A stretch of 64,000 bases of DNA, taken from positions 62,001 through 126,000 of the forward strand of contig DXZQ01000001.1 of assembly GCA_019419585.1 (NCBI GenBank). The letters are read 5' to 3'. Source of the DNA: Collinsella sp. Lineage in GTDB: Bacteria; Actinomycetota; Coriobacteriia; Coriobacteriales; Coriobacteriaceae. Below the pieces are notes generated by a model, which saw only the letters and a program-made list of their open reading frames with translations, had not been told where the DNA came from and did not search any database. Of this stretch, positions 25,662-35,000 are shown piece after piece (within the stretch, counting starts at the first letter, position 1; each line of letters begins with the position of its first letter). Position numbers and translations under genes: made by a program.

Positions 25662-26423
25662 CTATTTGCCGTTGGACACGACCGTCTGGCCCTCGACGCC
25701 GTTAAACCCAAACAGCATGTCGAGCGCTTGGATGTACCACGGCGCGTCCTTACCGACTTCTTCGATTTCCTTGGCAACTTCGCTGGCCTTCTTGGCGTTC
25801 GACGACTTCTGGCTCGACGAGGCATCCGAATCGCCGTCCAGGCCCTGCACTTCAATCCTCTTCTCGCCGGGCATCACCAAGCCCAGGTCCTCGGATGCCG
25901 CATCCTTAATGCCCTCCTCCGAGAGCAGTTTGTCGACGCTTTTTTGCAGCTCATCATTGTATTGCTGGCGAATCTCGACCTGCTTGGCCAAGATATCGCT
26001 CGAACGCTTTGCCACGTACAGGTCGCGCACGGGGAAATACAGGCTCACGAGCACCAGGGCAACGACGATGCCGATGAATAGCCCTCGCTGAGGACCGTGG
26101 GTAAAGTCGTAGATCGCCTTGACCACCGCGTTGTCGTTGGCGTAGTGCATAAAGTCCGAGCCCGAAAAACGGTTCGAGGGCCTGCTCGACCTATCGTGCG
26201 TTTGAGCCGACGAGCGCTGAGCATGCGACGAACGTGCCGGGCGCACCGGTCCATCTGACGAAGTATTCACTTGAGCATTGGGGCGCGAGGTACTTGTCGG
26301 GCGCTGCATGGAGCGGTCGGCGCCGGCGTAGGCGGACCCACCGAGCTGCACCGTGCGCGCACGGCGAGGCGACGGCTCACGCGAACCGGCGGAATAGTAC
26401 CTGTTGTCGTAAATCTGATCCAT
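25662..26423 (-). CDS. FtsB/DivIC-family septum formation initiator
   Basis: A 253-residue bitopic membrane protein. The first 110 residues are Ser/Arg/Thr-rich and probably disordered; a membrane helix follows (GLFIGIVVALVLVSLYF, about 114-130), then a coiled coil (SSDILAKQVEIRQQYNDELQKSVDKLL) and the short conserved C-terminal motif region. DivIC/FtsB joins FtsL and FtsQ/DivIB in the divisome. I use the ATG at 26421-26423 with AAGG 5 bases upstream. It directly follows eno in the order eno-divIC-ppx typical of Actinobacteria. Confidence 0.87.
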   Translation of the reverse strand: MDQIYDNRYYSAGSREPSPRRARTVQLGGSAYAGADRSMQRPTSTSRPNAQVNTSSDGPVRPARSSHAQRSSAQTHDRSSRPSNRFSGSDFMHYANDNAVVKAIYDFTHGPQRGLFIGIVVALVLVSLYFPVRDLYVAKRSSDILAKQVEIRQQYNDELQKSVDKLLSEEGIKDAASEDLGLVMPGEKRIEVQGLDGDSDASSSQKSSNAKKASEVAKEIEEVGKDAPWYIQALDMLFGFNGVEGQTVVSNGK

Positions 26424-26514
26424 GTGCGCCTTGTGCGGTTGAGGTTTGTTTGCGCTAAGTATTCTAGTTATAGCACGAGCGCGCGCACCGCCTTCGCCAG
26501 CCTTTGCTCGACAT

Positions 26515-26546
26515 AAAAAAGGCGCTGAGCCATATGGCCCAGCGCC
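26515..26546 (-). terminator. Intrinsic terminator for eno
   Basis: GGCGCTG/CAGCGCC outer stem with CCATATGG inner palindrome; six T follow on the minus strand. It separates eno from divIC, although some read-through is likely. Confidence 0.85.
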
Positions 26547-26619
26547 CAATGGTGCTCAACAGCGCCCGGCTGAAGCAAGGCGAATCCGAGTCTTCCCCGC
26601 CCCCGCGAGCTCCGCGTGC

Positions 26620-27909
26620 CTAGCGAATGTTGTAGAACGCGGCCTTGCCGGCGTAGCGCGCGCTGCCCTCGAGCTCGTCCTCGATGCGGATGAGCTGGTT
26701 GTACTTGGCGATACGGTCGCTGCGGCACGGGGCGCCCGACTTGATCTGGCCGGCGTTGACGCCCACGACCAGGTCGGCGATCGTGGAGTCCTCGGTCTCG
26801 CCGGAGCGGTGGCTCACGATGCAGGCGTAACCGGCCTCCTTGGCGGTCTCGATGGCCTCGAGCGACTCGGTGAGCGTGCCGATCTGGTTGACCTTGACCA
26901 GGATCGCGTTGGCGGCACCCAGCTCGATGCCCTTCTTGAGGCGCTCGGTGTTGGTGACGAACAGGTCGTCGCCCACCAGCTGCACCTTGTTGCCAATGCG
27001 ACGGGTAAGCTCGACCCAGCCGTCCCAGTCCTCCTCGGCCATGCCGTCCTCGATGGAGATGATGGGATAGGTGTCGACGAGCTTCTCCCAGTAATCGACC
27101 ATCTGGGCACTCGTGTACTCCACGCCCTCGCCCTTGAGCTCGTACATGCCGGTCTCGGCGTTGTAGAACTCGGTCGAGGCCGGGTCCATGGCGTACATGA
27201 AGTCGACGCCGGGCTTAAAGCCGGCCTTCTCCACGGCCTTGGTGATGTACTCGAACGGCTCGGCATTGGTCTTGAGGTTGGGCGCAAAGCCGCCCTCGTC
27301 GCCCACGCCGCCGCCCAGGCCGGCCTCGTGCAGCACGCCCTTGAGGGTGTGGTAGACCTCGGCGCACCAACGCAGGCCCTCGGCAAAGCTCGGGGCGCCC
27401 ACCGGCATGATCATGAACTCCTGGAAGTCGACGTTATTGTCGGCATGCACGCCACCGTTGAGGATGTTCATCATAGGTGTGGGCAGCAGGTGGGCGTTGA
27501 CGCCACCCAGGTACTGGTACAGCGACAGGCCCGCCGACTCGGCGGCGGCGCGGGCAACGGCCAGCGACACGCCCAGGATGGCGTTGGCACCGAGCTTGGT
27601 CTTGTTGGGGGTACCGTCCGCGGCAATCAGCGCGGCATCGACGGCGCGCTGGTCGAAGGCATCGAGGCCCACGACGGCATCGGCGCACTCGTTGTTGACG
27701 TGCTCGACGGCCTGCGAGACGCCCTTGCCCAGGTAGCGACCCTTGTCGCCGTCGCGCAGCTCGCATGCCTCAAAGGCGCCGGTCGAAGCGCCCGAAGGCA
27801 CCATCGCGCGGCCGAAGCTGCCGTCCTCAAGCACGACCTCGACCTCTACGGTGGGGTTGCCGCGGCTGTCAAGTACCTCGCGACCGTAGACATCCAAAAT
27901 ATCGCTCAT
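26620..27909 (-). CDS. eno: Enolase (phosphopyruvate hydratase)
   Basis: Glycolytic enzyme converting 2-phosphoglycerate to phosphoenolpyruvate. The 429 residues show every landmark: N-terminal VYGREVLDSRGNPTVEVE, SGASTG loop, catalytic Glu/Lys region, QLVGDDLFVTN, signature ILVKVNQIGTLTE and SHRSGETEDSTIADL. AGGGAGA precedes the ATG. Highly expressed enzymes of this kind usually have a strong promoter; the upstream region repeats TGGCTAACTT twice. Confidence 0.98.
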   Translation of the reverse strand: MSDILDVYGREVLDSRGNPTVEVEVVLEDGSFGRAMVPSGASTGAFEACELRDGDKGRYLGKGVSQAVEHVNNECADAVVGLDAFDQRAVDAALIAADGTPNKTKLGANAILGVSLAVARAAAESAGLSLYQYLGGVNAHLLPTPMMNILNGGVHADNNVDFQEFMIMPVGAPSFAEGLRWCAEVYHTLKGVLHEAGLGGGVGDEGGFAPNLKTNAEPFEYITKAVEKAGFKPGVDFMYAMDPASTEFYNAETGMYELKGEGVEYTSAQMVDYWEKLVDTYPIISIEDGMAEEDWDGWVELTRRIGNKVQLVGDDLFVTNTERLKKGIELGAANAILVKVNQIGTLTESLEAIETAKEAGYACIVSHRSGETEDSTIADLVVGVNAGQIKSGAPCRSDRIAKYNQLIRIEDELEGSARYAGKAAFYNIR

Positions 27910-28193
27910 GTTGTCTCCCTCTCACTTGGAAACGGGTTGAATGCTTGGCGACACGGCTTGCACGCTACAGCGGCGCGCAGGTTCATAAGTTAGCCATGTC
28001 GCACTTTTTGCATTATGCCCCAAGTTAGCCAAGGGATACATATGAATTGGAGAAATCATTCTTTGGGGCGCTTGTTTTTGCACCGAGCATTCATCTCTAG
28101 AGGTCGCCCCCCCCCATTAAATTCTTCTATCGGCATACCGTCTTTACCTTGCTTGCAAATGAAAGAGCCAATAATGTGCTTTTACATCGTGCA
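27910..28193. other. AT-rich intergenic region between eno and the second AAA+ gene
   Basis: No gene is supported. It carries the divergent eno promoter, the sequence AAGTTAGCCA twice (27986 and 28023), and a run of nine C (about 28107-28115) which could vary in length by slippage. GC content is well below the window average, as is that of the following gene, hinting at foreign origin. Confidence 0.5.
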
Positions 28194-28278
28194 AAGTTCT
28201 GGATATCGTGCAATTCTAAGGGTCTGAAGTTCTGGATATCGTGCATAATCAGGTTATAAAAGTTCTGGATATCGTGTA
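28194..28278 (+). repeat. Three 19-bp direct repeats at 33-bp spacing upstream of the second AAA+/DUF4143 gene
   Basis: AAGTTCTGGATATCGTGCA occurs at 28194-28212 and 28227-28245, and with one change at 28260-28278. The 14-bp spacers differ from each other. A TTATAA box lies in the second spacer and the ATG comes 11 bases after the last copy, so the third copy probably lies in the mRNA leader. A weaker ATCGTGCA half-copy precedes them. Confidence 0.9.
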
Positions 28279-28288
28279 CGAGGTAGCC

Positions 28289-29656
28289 ATGCTCAAACGA
28301 AAAGCCTATGACAAACTACTAAAATGGAAGCATGAAAGCGCTGGTAAAACAGCACTTCTTATTGAAGGAGCCCGTCGCGTCGGCAAGAGCACGCTTGCCC
28401 GCATGTTTGGAGAAACCGAATACAAGTCCTGCCTTGTCATTGATTTCTTTCAAGCACCTGCCGAAGTTAAGCAATATTTTGAGGACTATCGCACTGACTT
28501 CGACTCGCTCTTCCTCTATCTCTCGGTTTTCTATAACGTCAAACTCTATGAACACGAGACGCTTATCGTCTTTGACGAGGTCCAGATGTACCCGCAAGCA
28601 CGCGGACTCATCAAGTATCTCGTTGCAGACGGACGTTACGACTACATCGAGACTGGATCCCTGCTCAGCATCAAGCAGAACATTAAAGATATCGTCATCC
28701 CATCCGAGGAAGAGTCTCTGGAACTTGAGCCCCTCGACTTTGAGGAGTTTCTTTGGGGCATGGACGAAAAGGGGCTGGCCGATCTCATTCGCATGAGTTT
28801 TAACAAGATGAAGCCGCTCCCCGATGCCCTACATCGCAGAGCGCTCTCCCTTATGCGCGAATACATGCTCGTAGGCGGCATGCCTGAGCCGGTATCTATC
28901 TATGTTGAACAGCGCGCTTTTGCGCCCGTCGACGCTTCGAAGCGCCGAATCGTCCAGCTCTATCGCAACGATATCTCTCGTTTTGCAACCGGTTACGAAT
29001 TCAAAGTCGTCTCCGTACTCGATGGCATCCCGGGTCAGCTCTCTAGGCACGAAAAACGATTCAAGCTTTCCTCACTTGATAAAAACGCGCGCATGCGCAC
29101 CTACGAAGAAGCCTTCTTTTGGCTGGCAGACGCGCGAATTGCCAATATCTGCTATGCCGCAAGCGAGCCGAGCGTTGGCCTTTCGCTCAGCATGGAGCAA
29201 ACGGCCCTCAAGTGCTACATGGCAGACACCGGCCTGCTCGTCACACTTGCCTTCTCTGACAACAACGATACCGATGAAGACGTTTACAGGGCCGTGCTTC
29301 GCGGCGATATCGGATTGAACGAAGGAATGCTTACCGAAAACTACGTCGCCCAATCTCTAAAGGCCAATGGACACAGGCTCTTCTTTTATTTCCAAAGCGG
29401 AAAGAAGGAGGGGGAGGAGCGCATGGAAATCGACTTCCTCGTTACCCGACCCTATGTCAATGCCGCCGGAAAGCCGCGCATCAGCCCCATCGAAGTTAAG
29501 TCGCCGCGCAAATACGGGACCATCTCCCTCGATCGGTTCCGCGCACGCTTTAACAAAAAAATCGGGACGGCATATGTGCTGCATCCTAAACAACTCGAGT
29601 GGGATGCCGAAGCACAGCTGGCACATCTTCCGCTGTATATGGCCTTTTGCTTGTAG
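28289..29656 (+). CDS. AAA+ ATPase with DUF4143 C-terminal domain (copy 2)
   Basis: A 455-residue relative of the gene at 23221. Walker A GARRVGKS (27-34), Walker B LIVFDEVQ (92-99), ETGSLLSI sensor region, and a C-terminal EIDFLVTR...SPIEVKSPR nuclease-like ending. GAGG lies 5 bases before the ATG. It differs from copy 1 in overall sequence and is closer to the E. coli-type DUF4143 group, so they are paralogues rather than a recent duplication. Lower GC than the neighbouring housekeeping genes. Function unknown; the shared repeat layout upstream suggests common regulation logic. Confidence 0.9.
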   Translation: MLKRKAYDKLLKWKHESAGKTALLIEGARRVGKSTLARMFGETEYKSCLVIDFFQAPAEVKQYFEDYRTDFDSLFLYLSVFYNVKLYEHETLIVFDEVQMYPQARGLIKYLVADGRYDYIETGSLLSIKQNIKDIVIPSEEESLELEPLDFEEFLWGMDEKGLADLIRMSFNKMKPLPDALHRRALSLMREYMLVGGMPEPVSIYVEQRAFAPVDASKRRIVQLYRNDISRFATGYEFKVVSVLDGIPGQLSRHEKRFKLSSLDKNARMRTYEEAFFWLADARIANICYAASEPSVGLSLSMEQTALKCYMADTGLLVTLAFSDNNDTDEDVYRAVLRGDIGLNEGMLTENYVAQSLKANGHRLFFYFQSGKKEGEERMEIDFLVTRPYVNAAGKPRISPIEVKSPRKYGTISLDRFRARFNKKIGTAYVLHPKQLEWDAEAQLAHLPLYMAFCL

Positions 29657-29695
29657 AGACCTCTCTGTGAATGGATGCCGTGAGAGACGCAGGTC

Positions 29696-30556
29696 TCACT
29701 CGCTTGCTTTTGCTTGGTCCCACAGGTCATTGAGTTGAGCGGTTGAGCAGGCGGCGAGGTCATCGCCCGCCTCGCGCGCAGCAGCCTCCATCGCGGCCCA
29801 ACGGTGGCGGAACTTTGCCGTGCTCGCGCGCAGAGCACTCTCGGCGTCTATGCCCTCCTTGCGCGCAACGTTGACCAGGGCAAAGAGCAGGTCGCCAAAC
29901 TCCATCTCGCGCTCGGGCGAGCCGGGAGCCTCGGCCTCAAACTCGGCACGCTCCTCGGCGACCTCGTCCCACACATCCTGGACCGTCTCCCACTCAAAGC
30001 CCACGGCCGCCGCCTTGCGCGACACCTTTTGCGCCTGCATCAGCGCCGGCAGATGTGTGGGTACGCCGTCGAGCAGACCCTCGGGCAGCGCCTTGCCTGT
30101 CGCCACGGCCTTGTCCTTGGCCGCCTTCTCGGCAAGCTTGACCTCGTCCCAAATCTTGAGCACCTCGTCGGAGCTGTCGGCATCCGCATCGCCAAACACG
30201 TGCGGGTGGCGCCGGATGAGCTTGGCGTCGATATCGCACGCCACGTCGGCCAGCGTAAACTCGCCGGCGTCCGCCGCAATCTGCGCATGCAGCACTACCT
30301 GCATGAGCACGTCGCCCAGCTCCTCGCGCAAGTGCGCCGCGTCGTCGGCCTCGATACAATCGAGCGCCTCGTAGGCCTCCTCGATCATGTTCTTGCCAAT
30401 GCTGCGGTGCGTCTGCTCACGGTCCCACGGGCAGCCGTCGGGCTGACGCAGGCGCCAAATGGTCTGCACCAGATGCTGCAGCTCGGCCGACGCGTCTACC
30501 AGCGTGGACAGGTCGCGCGAACCCTCGGCATTTTGCTGAGCCATATGCTCGGCCAT
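29696..30556 (-). CDS. mazG: Nucleoside triphosphate pyrophosphohydrolase MazG
   Basis: A 286-residue MazG with two all-alpha pyrophosphohydrolase repeats. The first carries LRQPDGCPWDREQTHRSI and EEAYEALDCIEADD (EExxE metal ligands) with LREELGDVLMQ; the second EVAEERAEFEAEA and EFGDLLFALVNVARKEGID. It hydrolyses NTPs to NMP and PPi, sanitising the nucleotide pool and lowering ppGpp. It starts 2 bp after the yfcE stop codon, with the GAGGAGGA site inside the yfcE end, so the two are coupled. Confidence 0.95.
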   Translation of the reverse strand: MAEHMAQQNAEGSRDLSTLVDASAELQHLVQTIWRLRQPDGCPWDREQTHRSIGKNMIEEAYEALDCIEADDAAHLREELGDVLMQVVLHAQIAADAGEFTLADVACDIDAKLIRRHPHVFGDADADSSDEVLKIWDEVKLAEKAAKDKAVATGKALPEGLLDGVPTHLPALMQAQKVSRKAAAVGFEWETVQDVWDEVAEERAEFEAEAPGSPEREMEFGDLLFALVNVARKEGIDAESALRASTAKFRHRWAAMEAAAREAGDDLAACSTAQLNDLWDQAKASE

Positions 30557-30558
30557 GG

Positions 30559-31107
30559 TTAGTCCTCCTCCAGGATCACGTGGCGGAACGCGCCGCCCTC
30601 GTAGATACCGTAGCTGTGCGAGCCGTCCTTGGGGATGCTCACGCTACCGGGGTTGAAGAGCCACAGACCAGGATGCGCGGCGCTTGCCTCGTTAACCTTG
30701 ATGTGCGTGTGGCCGTAGACGAGCGCGGAGCCCTCGGGCAGCGCGGGCGCGTGGTCAACGCTGTTATGCATACCGGCGCCAAAAACATGACCGTGCGTCA
30801 GGAACAGCTCGCAGCCGGTCTCGTCGAACAGCGTGGCGTAGTCCGCCATGACGGGAAAGTCGAGGACCATCTGGTCGACCTCGGCGTCACAGTTGCCGCG
30901 CACCGCGATGATGCGGTCAGCCAGGGCGTTGAGCAGCGGAATCACACGTTTGGGGACGTAGTCGCGCGGCAGGTCATTACGCGGACCGTGGTAGAGCAGG
31001 TCGCCCAGCAGAACGATGCGGTCGGGCTGCTCGGATTCGATGGCGGTGCAGAGGCGTTCGGCCCAGTATGCCGAGCCATGGATGTCAGAGGCGATGAGGT
31101 ATTTCAT
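30559..31107 (-). CDS. yfcE: Phosphodiesterase YfcE (MJ0936 family)
   Basis: A 182-residue metallophosphodiesterase. Metal-binding blocks are ASDIHGS (7-13), LGDLLYHGPRND, VRGNCD, LTHGH and GHTHIKV, followed by FNPGSVSIPKDG, exactly the YfcE order. The E. coli enzyme hydrolyses bis-pNPP-like diesters; the natural substrate is unknown. Cotranscribed with mazG. Confidence 0.93.
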   Translation of the reverse strand: MKYLIASDIHGSAYWAERLCTAIESEQPDRIVLLGDLLYHGPRNDLPRDYVPKRVIPLLNALADRIIAVRGNCDAEVDQMVLDFPVMADYATLFDETGCELFLTHGHVFGAGMHNSVDHAPALPEGSALVYGHTHIKVNEASAAHPGLWLFNPGSVSIPKDGSHSYGIYEGGAFRHVILEED

Positions 31108-31180
31108 GGGAAGTCCTTTCGGAGTGGGGTTAATGGGGGCTGAATACGGGGTCCGGCGGATGTGGAGCCCATCTACCGTG

Positions 31181-31666
31181 TTACTCGAATCGCAGCGCCG
31201 CGCTCTGAGCCGCTTGCATCACGCGTTGGAGCGGCACGCCATGTTCGCGGGCAAGACGGGCACAATCCTCGTACTCGGGTGCCGCGCGCTCGCTGCCGTC
31301 GGGCAGGGTCGCCACCTTAACGGATACCTCGCCCCAAGGCGTTGTCACCTGCTCGAATCGGCGCGGCAGGCAAACGCGTTCCATCACCTGGCGACGAACG
31401 GCGTTGGTCGTGGTCTCCAAAAAGATAATCGTCTGTAGGCGCTCGATATCCTCGTGCGAGCAGATCACCTGCAACTGCCATCCGGGGCGGCCCTTTTTGC
31501 AGTAGAGGGGCAGCCAGTGCACCTCGCGGGCGCCGGCCTCGCGCAGGCGGTCGGCGGCGTAGGCGAGCACCTCGGGCGACGCGTCATCGATGTCGCACTC
31601 CAGCTTGACGATAGTTTCGGGCGCATCGGTCTCGCGGGACAGCGGAGATGTACTTCCACGTTGCAT
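31181..31666 (-). CDS. Free-standing C-terminal domain of LarC (nickel-pincer cofactor chelatase)
   Basis: A 161-residue protein corresponding to the LarC C-terminal (LarC2) part: IVKLECDIDDASPEVLAYA, CKKGRPGWQLQVIC, IIFLETTTNAVRRQ and a final LAREHGVPLQRV. LarC inserts nickel into the pyridinium-dithiocarboxylate cofactor of lactate racemase. Normally LarC1 and LarC2 are joined, sometimes by programmed frameshift; here only LarC2 is present, with its own AAAGGA ribosome site 10 bases before the ATG, and no LarC1, larB or larE nearby. It may act with an LarC1 elsewhere or have a different metal role. Confidence 0.8.
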   Translation of the reverse strand: MQRGSTSPLSRETDAPETIVKLECDIDDASPEVLAYAADRLREAGAREVHWLPLYCKKGRPGWQLQVICSHEDIERLQTIIFLETTTNAVRRQVMERVCLPRRFEQVTTPWGEVSVKVATLPDGSERAAPEYEDCARLAREHGVPLQRVMQAAQSAALRFE

Positions 31667-31777
31667 ACGGTCCGGATCCTTTCCGCACGGGCTCGTTTTA
31701 TTCACCCAAACGCTAGCACATCGGACGTGGCACAGGCGTGACTTTCGTCCGTCGCCGCCCTCGCCCCTATCCAAATA

Positions 31778-31832
31778 TGTACATCAGCCTCCAAACATGT
31801 CATTTTTTGCAGCTTTTGGAGGCTGACGTACA
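31778..31832. repeat. Hairpin element with 18-bp arms upstream of the ABC exporter
   Basis: TGTACATCAGCCTCCAAA (31778-31795) pairs with 31815-31832 at 17 of 18 positions; 19-base loop with a T6 run. It lies in the 31667-32050 gap between larC2 and the divergent ABC gene; nothing else clear is seen there except GGAGG before the ABC start. Confidence 0.75.
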
Positions 31833-32050
31833 CGTTTTGGAGCGGGGCCGCACACGATCAGAATTGCGCCTGCACTCCGTCCGCCATAAAGTTCGCTGCA
31901 CTCAACAATTTTGAACTTTCTACGCAGTTCATCGGCTAAAAAATTACCCTCGGCATACTTACCCGCTGCACGATGTTACTCTAGTTGCATTTGGCTAACT
32001 AAGCGGCTGCCGAGGACCCCGCCCGGCACCGTTACGGCATAGGAGGTTTC

Positions 32051-35000
32051 ATGTTCGAGAAGCGGCTCTTCTCCCTGGTTCCGCAGGCAACGCCCTACAT
32101 TATGGCAAGCGTCCTGTTTAAGTGGATCGCGCTCATGGCAAACATCACAGTGATGTGGGTGCTTGCGCACATCTTGGGCGACATCGTCACGGACGGTCTT
32201 TCCGCCGCGCTCGCCGTCGACGCCCTCGCACAGGCGGCCTTGCCGCTCGCCGCCGCCATCATCGTGCGCGCCGTCTCCATCTACCTGGCCCAACGCGCCG
32301 GCGACAAGGCCGCGTTCGAGGCCGTCCGCCGCGTGCGCTCGCTCGTCTACGACAAGCTCACCGCGCTGGGCCCCTCCTACACCGAAACCGTCCCCACGGC
32401 CGAGGCCGTCCAGACCAGCGTCGAGGGCGCCACGCAACTCCAGGTGTACTTTGGCGGTTACCTGCCGCAGCTCTTCTTTGCCGGCTTGGCACCCATCACG
32501 CTGTTTGTGCTACTCGTGGGCCAGGCGGGTCTTCCCGCCGCGCTGCTGCTCGCCTGCGTTCCGGTCATCCCCGTCTCCATCATGATGGTCATGCGCAACG
32601 CCAAAAAGATCGGTGCCGAGTACTGGGGCAGCTATGTCGATCTTGGCGGTATGTTCCTGGAGGCCGTGCAGGGTCTCACCACCCTTAAGGTCTACCAGGC
32701 CGATCGCAGCTGGCACGAGCGCATCAACGCCGAGTCCGAGCGTTTCCGCACAGCGACCATGCGCCTGCTGGTGATGCAGCTGCGCTCCATTTGCGTCATG
32801 GACCTGGTCGTCTATATGGGCGCCGCGCTCGGCATTATCGTAGCCGCGCTGCAGCTCGCCACGGGCAAGATCGGCTTTGAGTCTGCCTTCCTCATCGTCT
32901 TTCTGTCGCAGGAGTTCTTTTTGCCCATGCGCCGCCTGGGATCGCTGTTTCACACGGCCATGAACGGCATGGCCGCCTCGCGCCGCATGTTTGGCATTTT
33001 GGATACGCCCGAGCCCGAGCGCGGCGATGTTGAGCTTGACGGTCGCGGCGATATCGAGCTCGCAGGCGTGAGCTATGCATACGGCGACCGCACAGTGCTG
33101 GACAGCGCCAGCGCGACCATTGCGCACGGCTCGCTCGTGGCACTCGTGGGCGAAAGTGGCGGCGGCAAGTCCACGCTCGCGGGGATCATCGCAGGCCGCA
33201 AGGGTGCCTACCGTGGCAGCGTTCGCATTGGCGGCGTCGAGCTGCGCGATGCCACGGCCGCCTCACTCATGCGCGCCGTCACCCTGGTGCCCACCAACGG
33301 CTACCTGTTTGCCGGCACCCTGCGCGACAACCTGCTGCTCGCCCAGCCCAACGCCACCGATACCGAGCTTTTGCGCGCGCTCGACCGCACGCGTGTGGCG
33401 GCCTTTGTGCAGGCCAACGGCGGGCTCGACATGGTGATTAACGAGGGCGGCACCAACCTTTCGGGCGGCCAGCGCCAGCGCGTGTGCATGGCCCGCGCCC
33501 TGCTGCATGACTCGCCGATCTATGTGTTTGACGAGGCTACGAGCAACGTCGATGCCGCAAGCGAGGCCGCGATCGGCGAGGTCATCGCATCGCTTGCCGG
33601 CGAGCGCACTGTAATTGTGGTGGCGCACCGCCTGTCGACGATCGTAGACGCCGATCAGATCCTGGTGCTGGAGCGTGGCCGTATTGCCGAGCGCGGGACT
33701 CACGGTGAGCTCTTGGCCACCGCGGGCGTCTATGCACGCATGTGGGATAGCCAGGAACGGCTCTCGGCATATGCGTATGCGGAGGATGATGCCGAGGATG
33801 CTGGCGCGGATGAGGCTGCTGACGGCAGCGCCGCCTGTACCGATGGCCTCAACGGTGCTGGTTCGTCTTCCGCTGCCGCGGCGCCTGACTCCGGCCGCGC
33901 CCGTCGCTCGGCGCCGTCCATCATGTGGCGCATGATGGGACTCGTCCGACCGCTTGCCGGCTGGCTTGTTTTGACCGTTACCCTGGGCAGCATTGGCATG
34001 CTCACCGCCGCGTTCGTGCCGGCCTTTGGCGCCCTTGGTCTTATGGCCGCGCTGGGCCGGAACGCCTTGGGGCTTGGTCTTATCGCAGCATGCGCGGCCT
34101 GTGCCGCCTGCGGCATCGCACGCGGGCCGCTCCACTACGGCGAGCAGCTCTGCAACCATTACATCGCATTCCGTCTGCTCGCACACATTCGCGACCTGGT
34201 GTTTGGCGCCCTGCGCCAGCTCGCCCCCGCCAAGCTCGAGGGCCGCGGCAAGGGTGAGCTCGTGAGCCTGGTCACCTCGGATATTGAGCTGCTCGAGGTC
34301 TTCTACGCGCACACCATCTCGCCCATTGCCATAGCTCTGGTCTGCACCGTTGTGTTTGAGGGCTTTTTGCTGGCTGTGAGCCCCGAGCTCGCGAGCATCG
34401 CGCTCGTGGCCTACGCGGTCCTGGGCGTGCTGCTGCCCCTGATCTCGGCCAAGGCATGCGGCACCACCGGCCGCCAGAGCCGCGAGGGCGCGGGCAAGCT
34501 GGGTGCCTTTGTGCTCGACAGTCTGCGCGGCGCATCCGAGACTATCCAGTTTGCCGGTGGCGCCGATCGCAGCCGTGCCCTGGGCAAGCTGACCGAGCAA
34601 GTCGGCGCCGTGGACGCGCGCCTCAAGCGCCGCCAAGCGGCCAGTGAGGCCGTAGCCGATGCGCTTATTCTTGCGGCCAATCTGGTGATGCTCGGACGTG
34701 CGCTGCAGCTGGTGGCTGCGGGAACGATTGACTTTGCCGCAGCGTTTGTCGCCGTCTTTACCTTTGTGTCGTCGTTTGGCTCGGTGATAGCAGTGAGCCG
34801 CCTGGGCGCCTCACTGCAGGAGACGCTCGCCTCGGGCGCGCGCGTGCTCGATTTGCTCGACGAGCAGCCCCAGTGCACCGAGGTCTCCGACGGACAGGAC
34901 GTTGGATTTGCCGGCGCCGCAGCCGAGCATGTAAGCTTTAGCTATGCGGGCGGCGTGGACGCGGGCGGTGCCGACACCACAGAGCAGGCCGCGAACAACC

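Noticed and set aside
24919..26091. Long plus-strand open frame antisense to ppx and divIC
   Set aside because: It is a mirror of GC-rich genes with good families on the other strand, with no ribosome site and biased, repetitive composition.
28194..28278. CRISPR array at the phased 33-bp repeats
   Set aside because: Repeats of 19 bp with 14-bp spacers, only three units and no cas genes nearby; the arrangement is not a CRISPR. It is reported as phased direct repeats.
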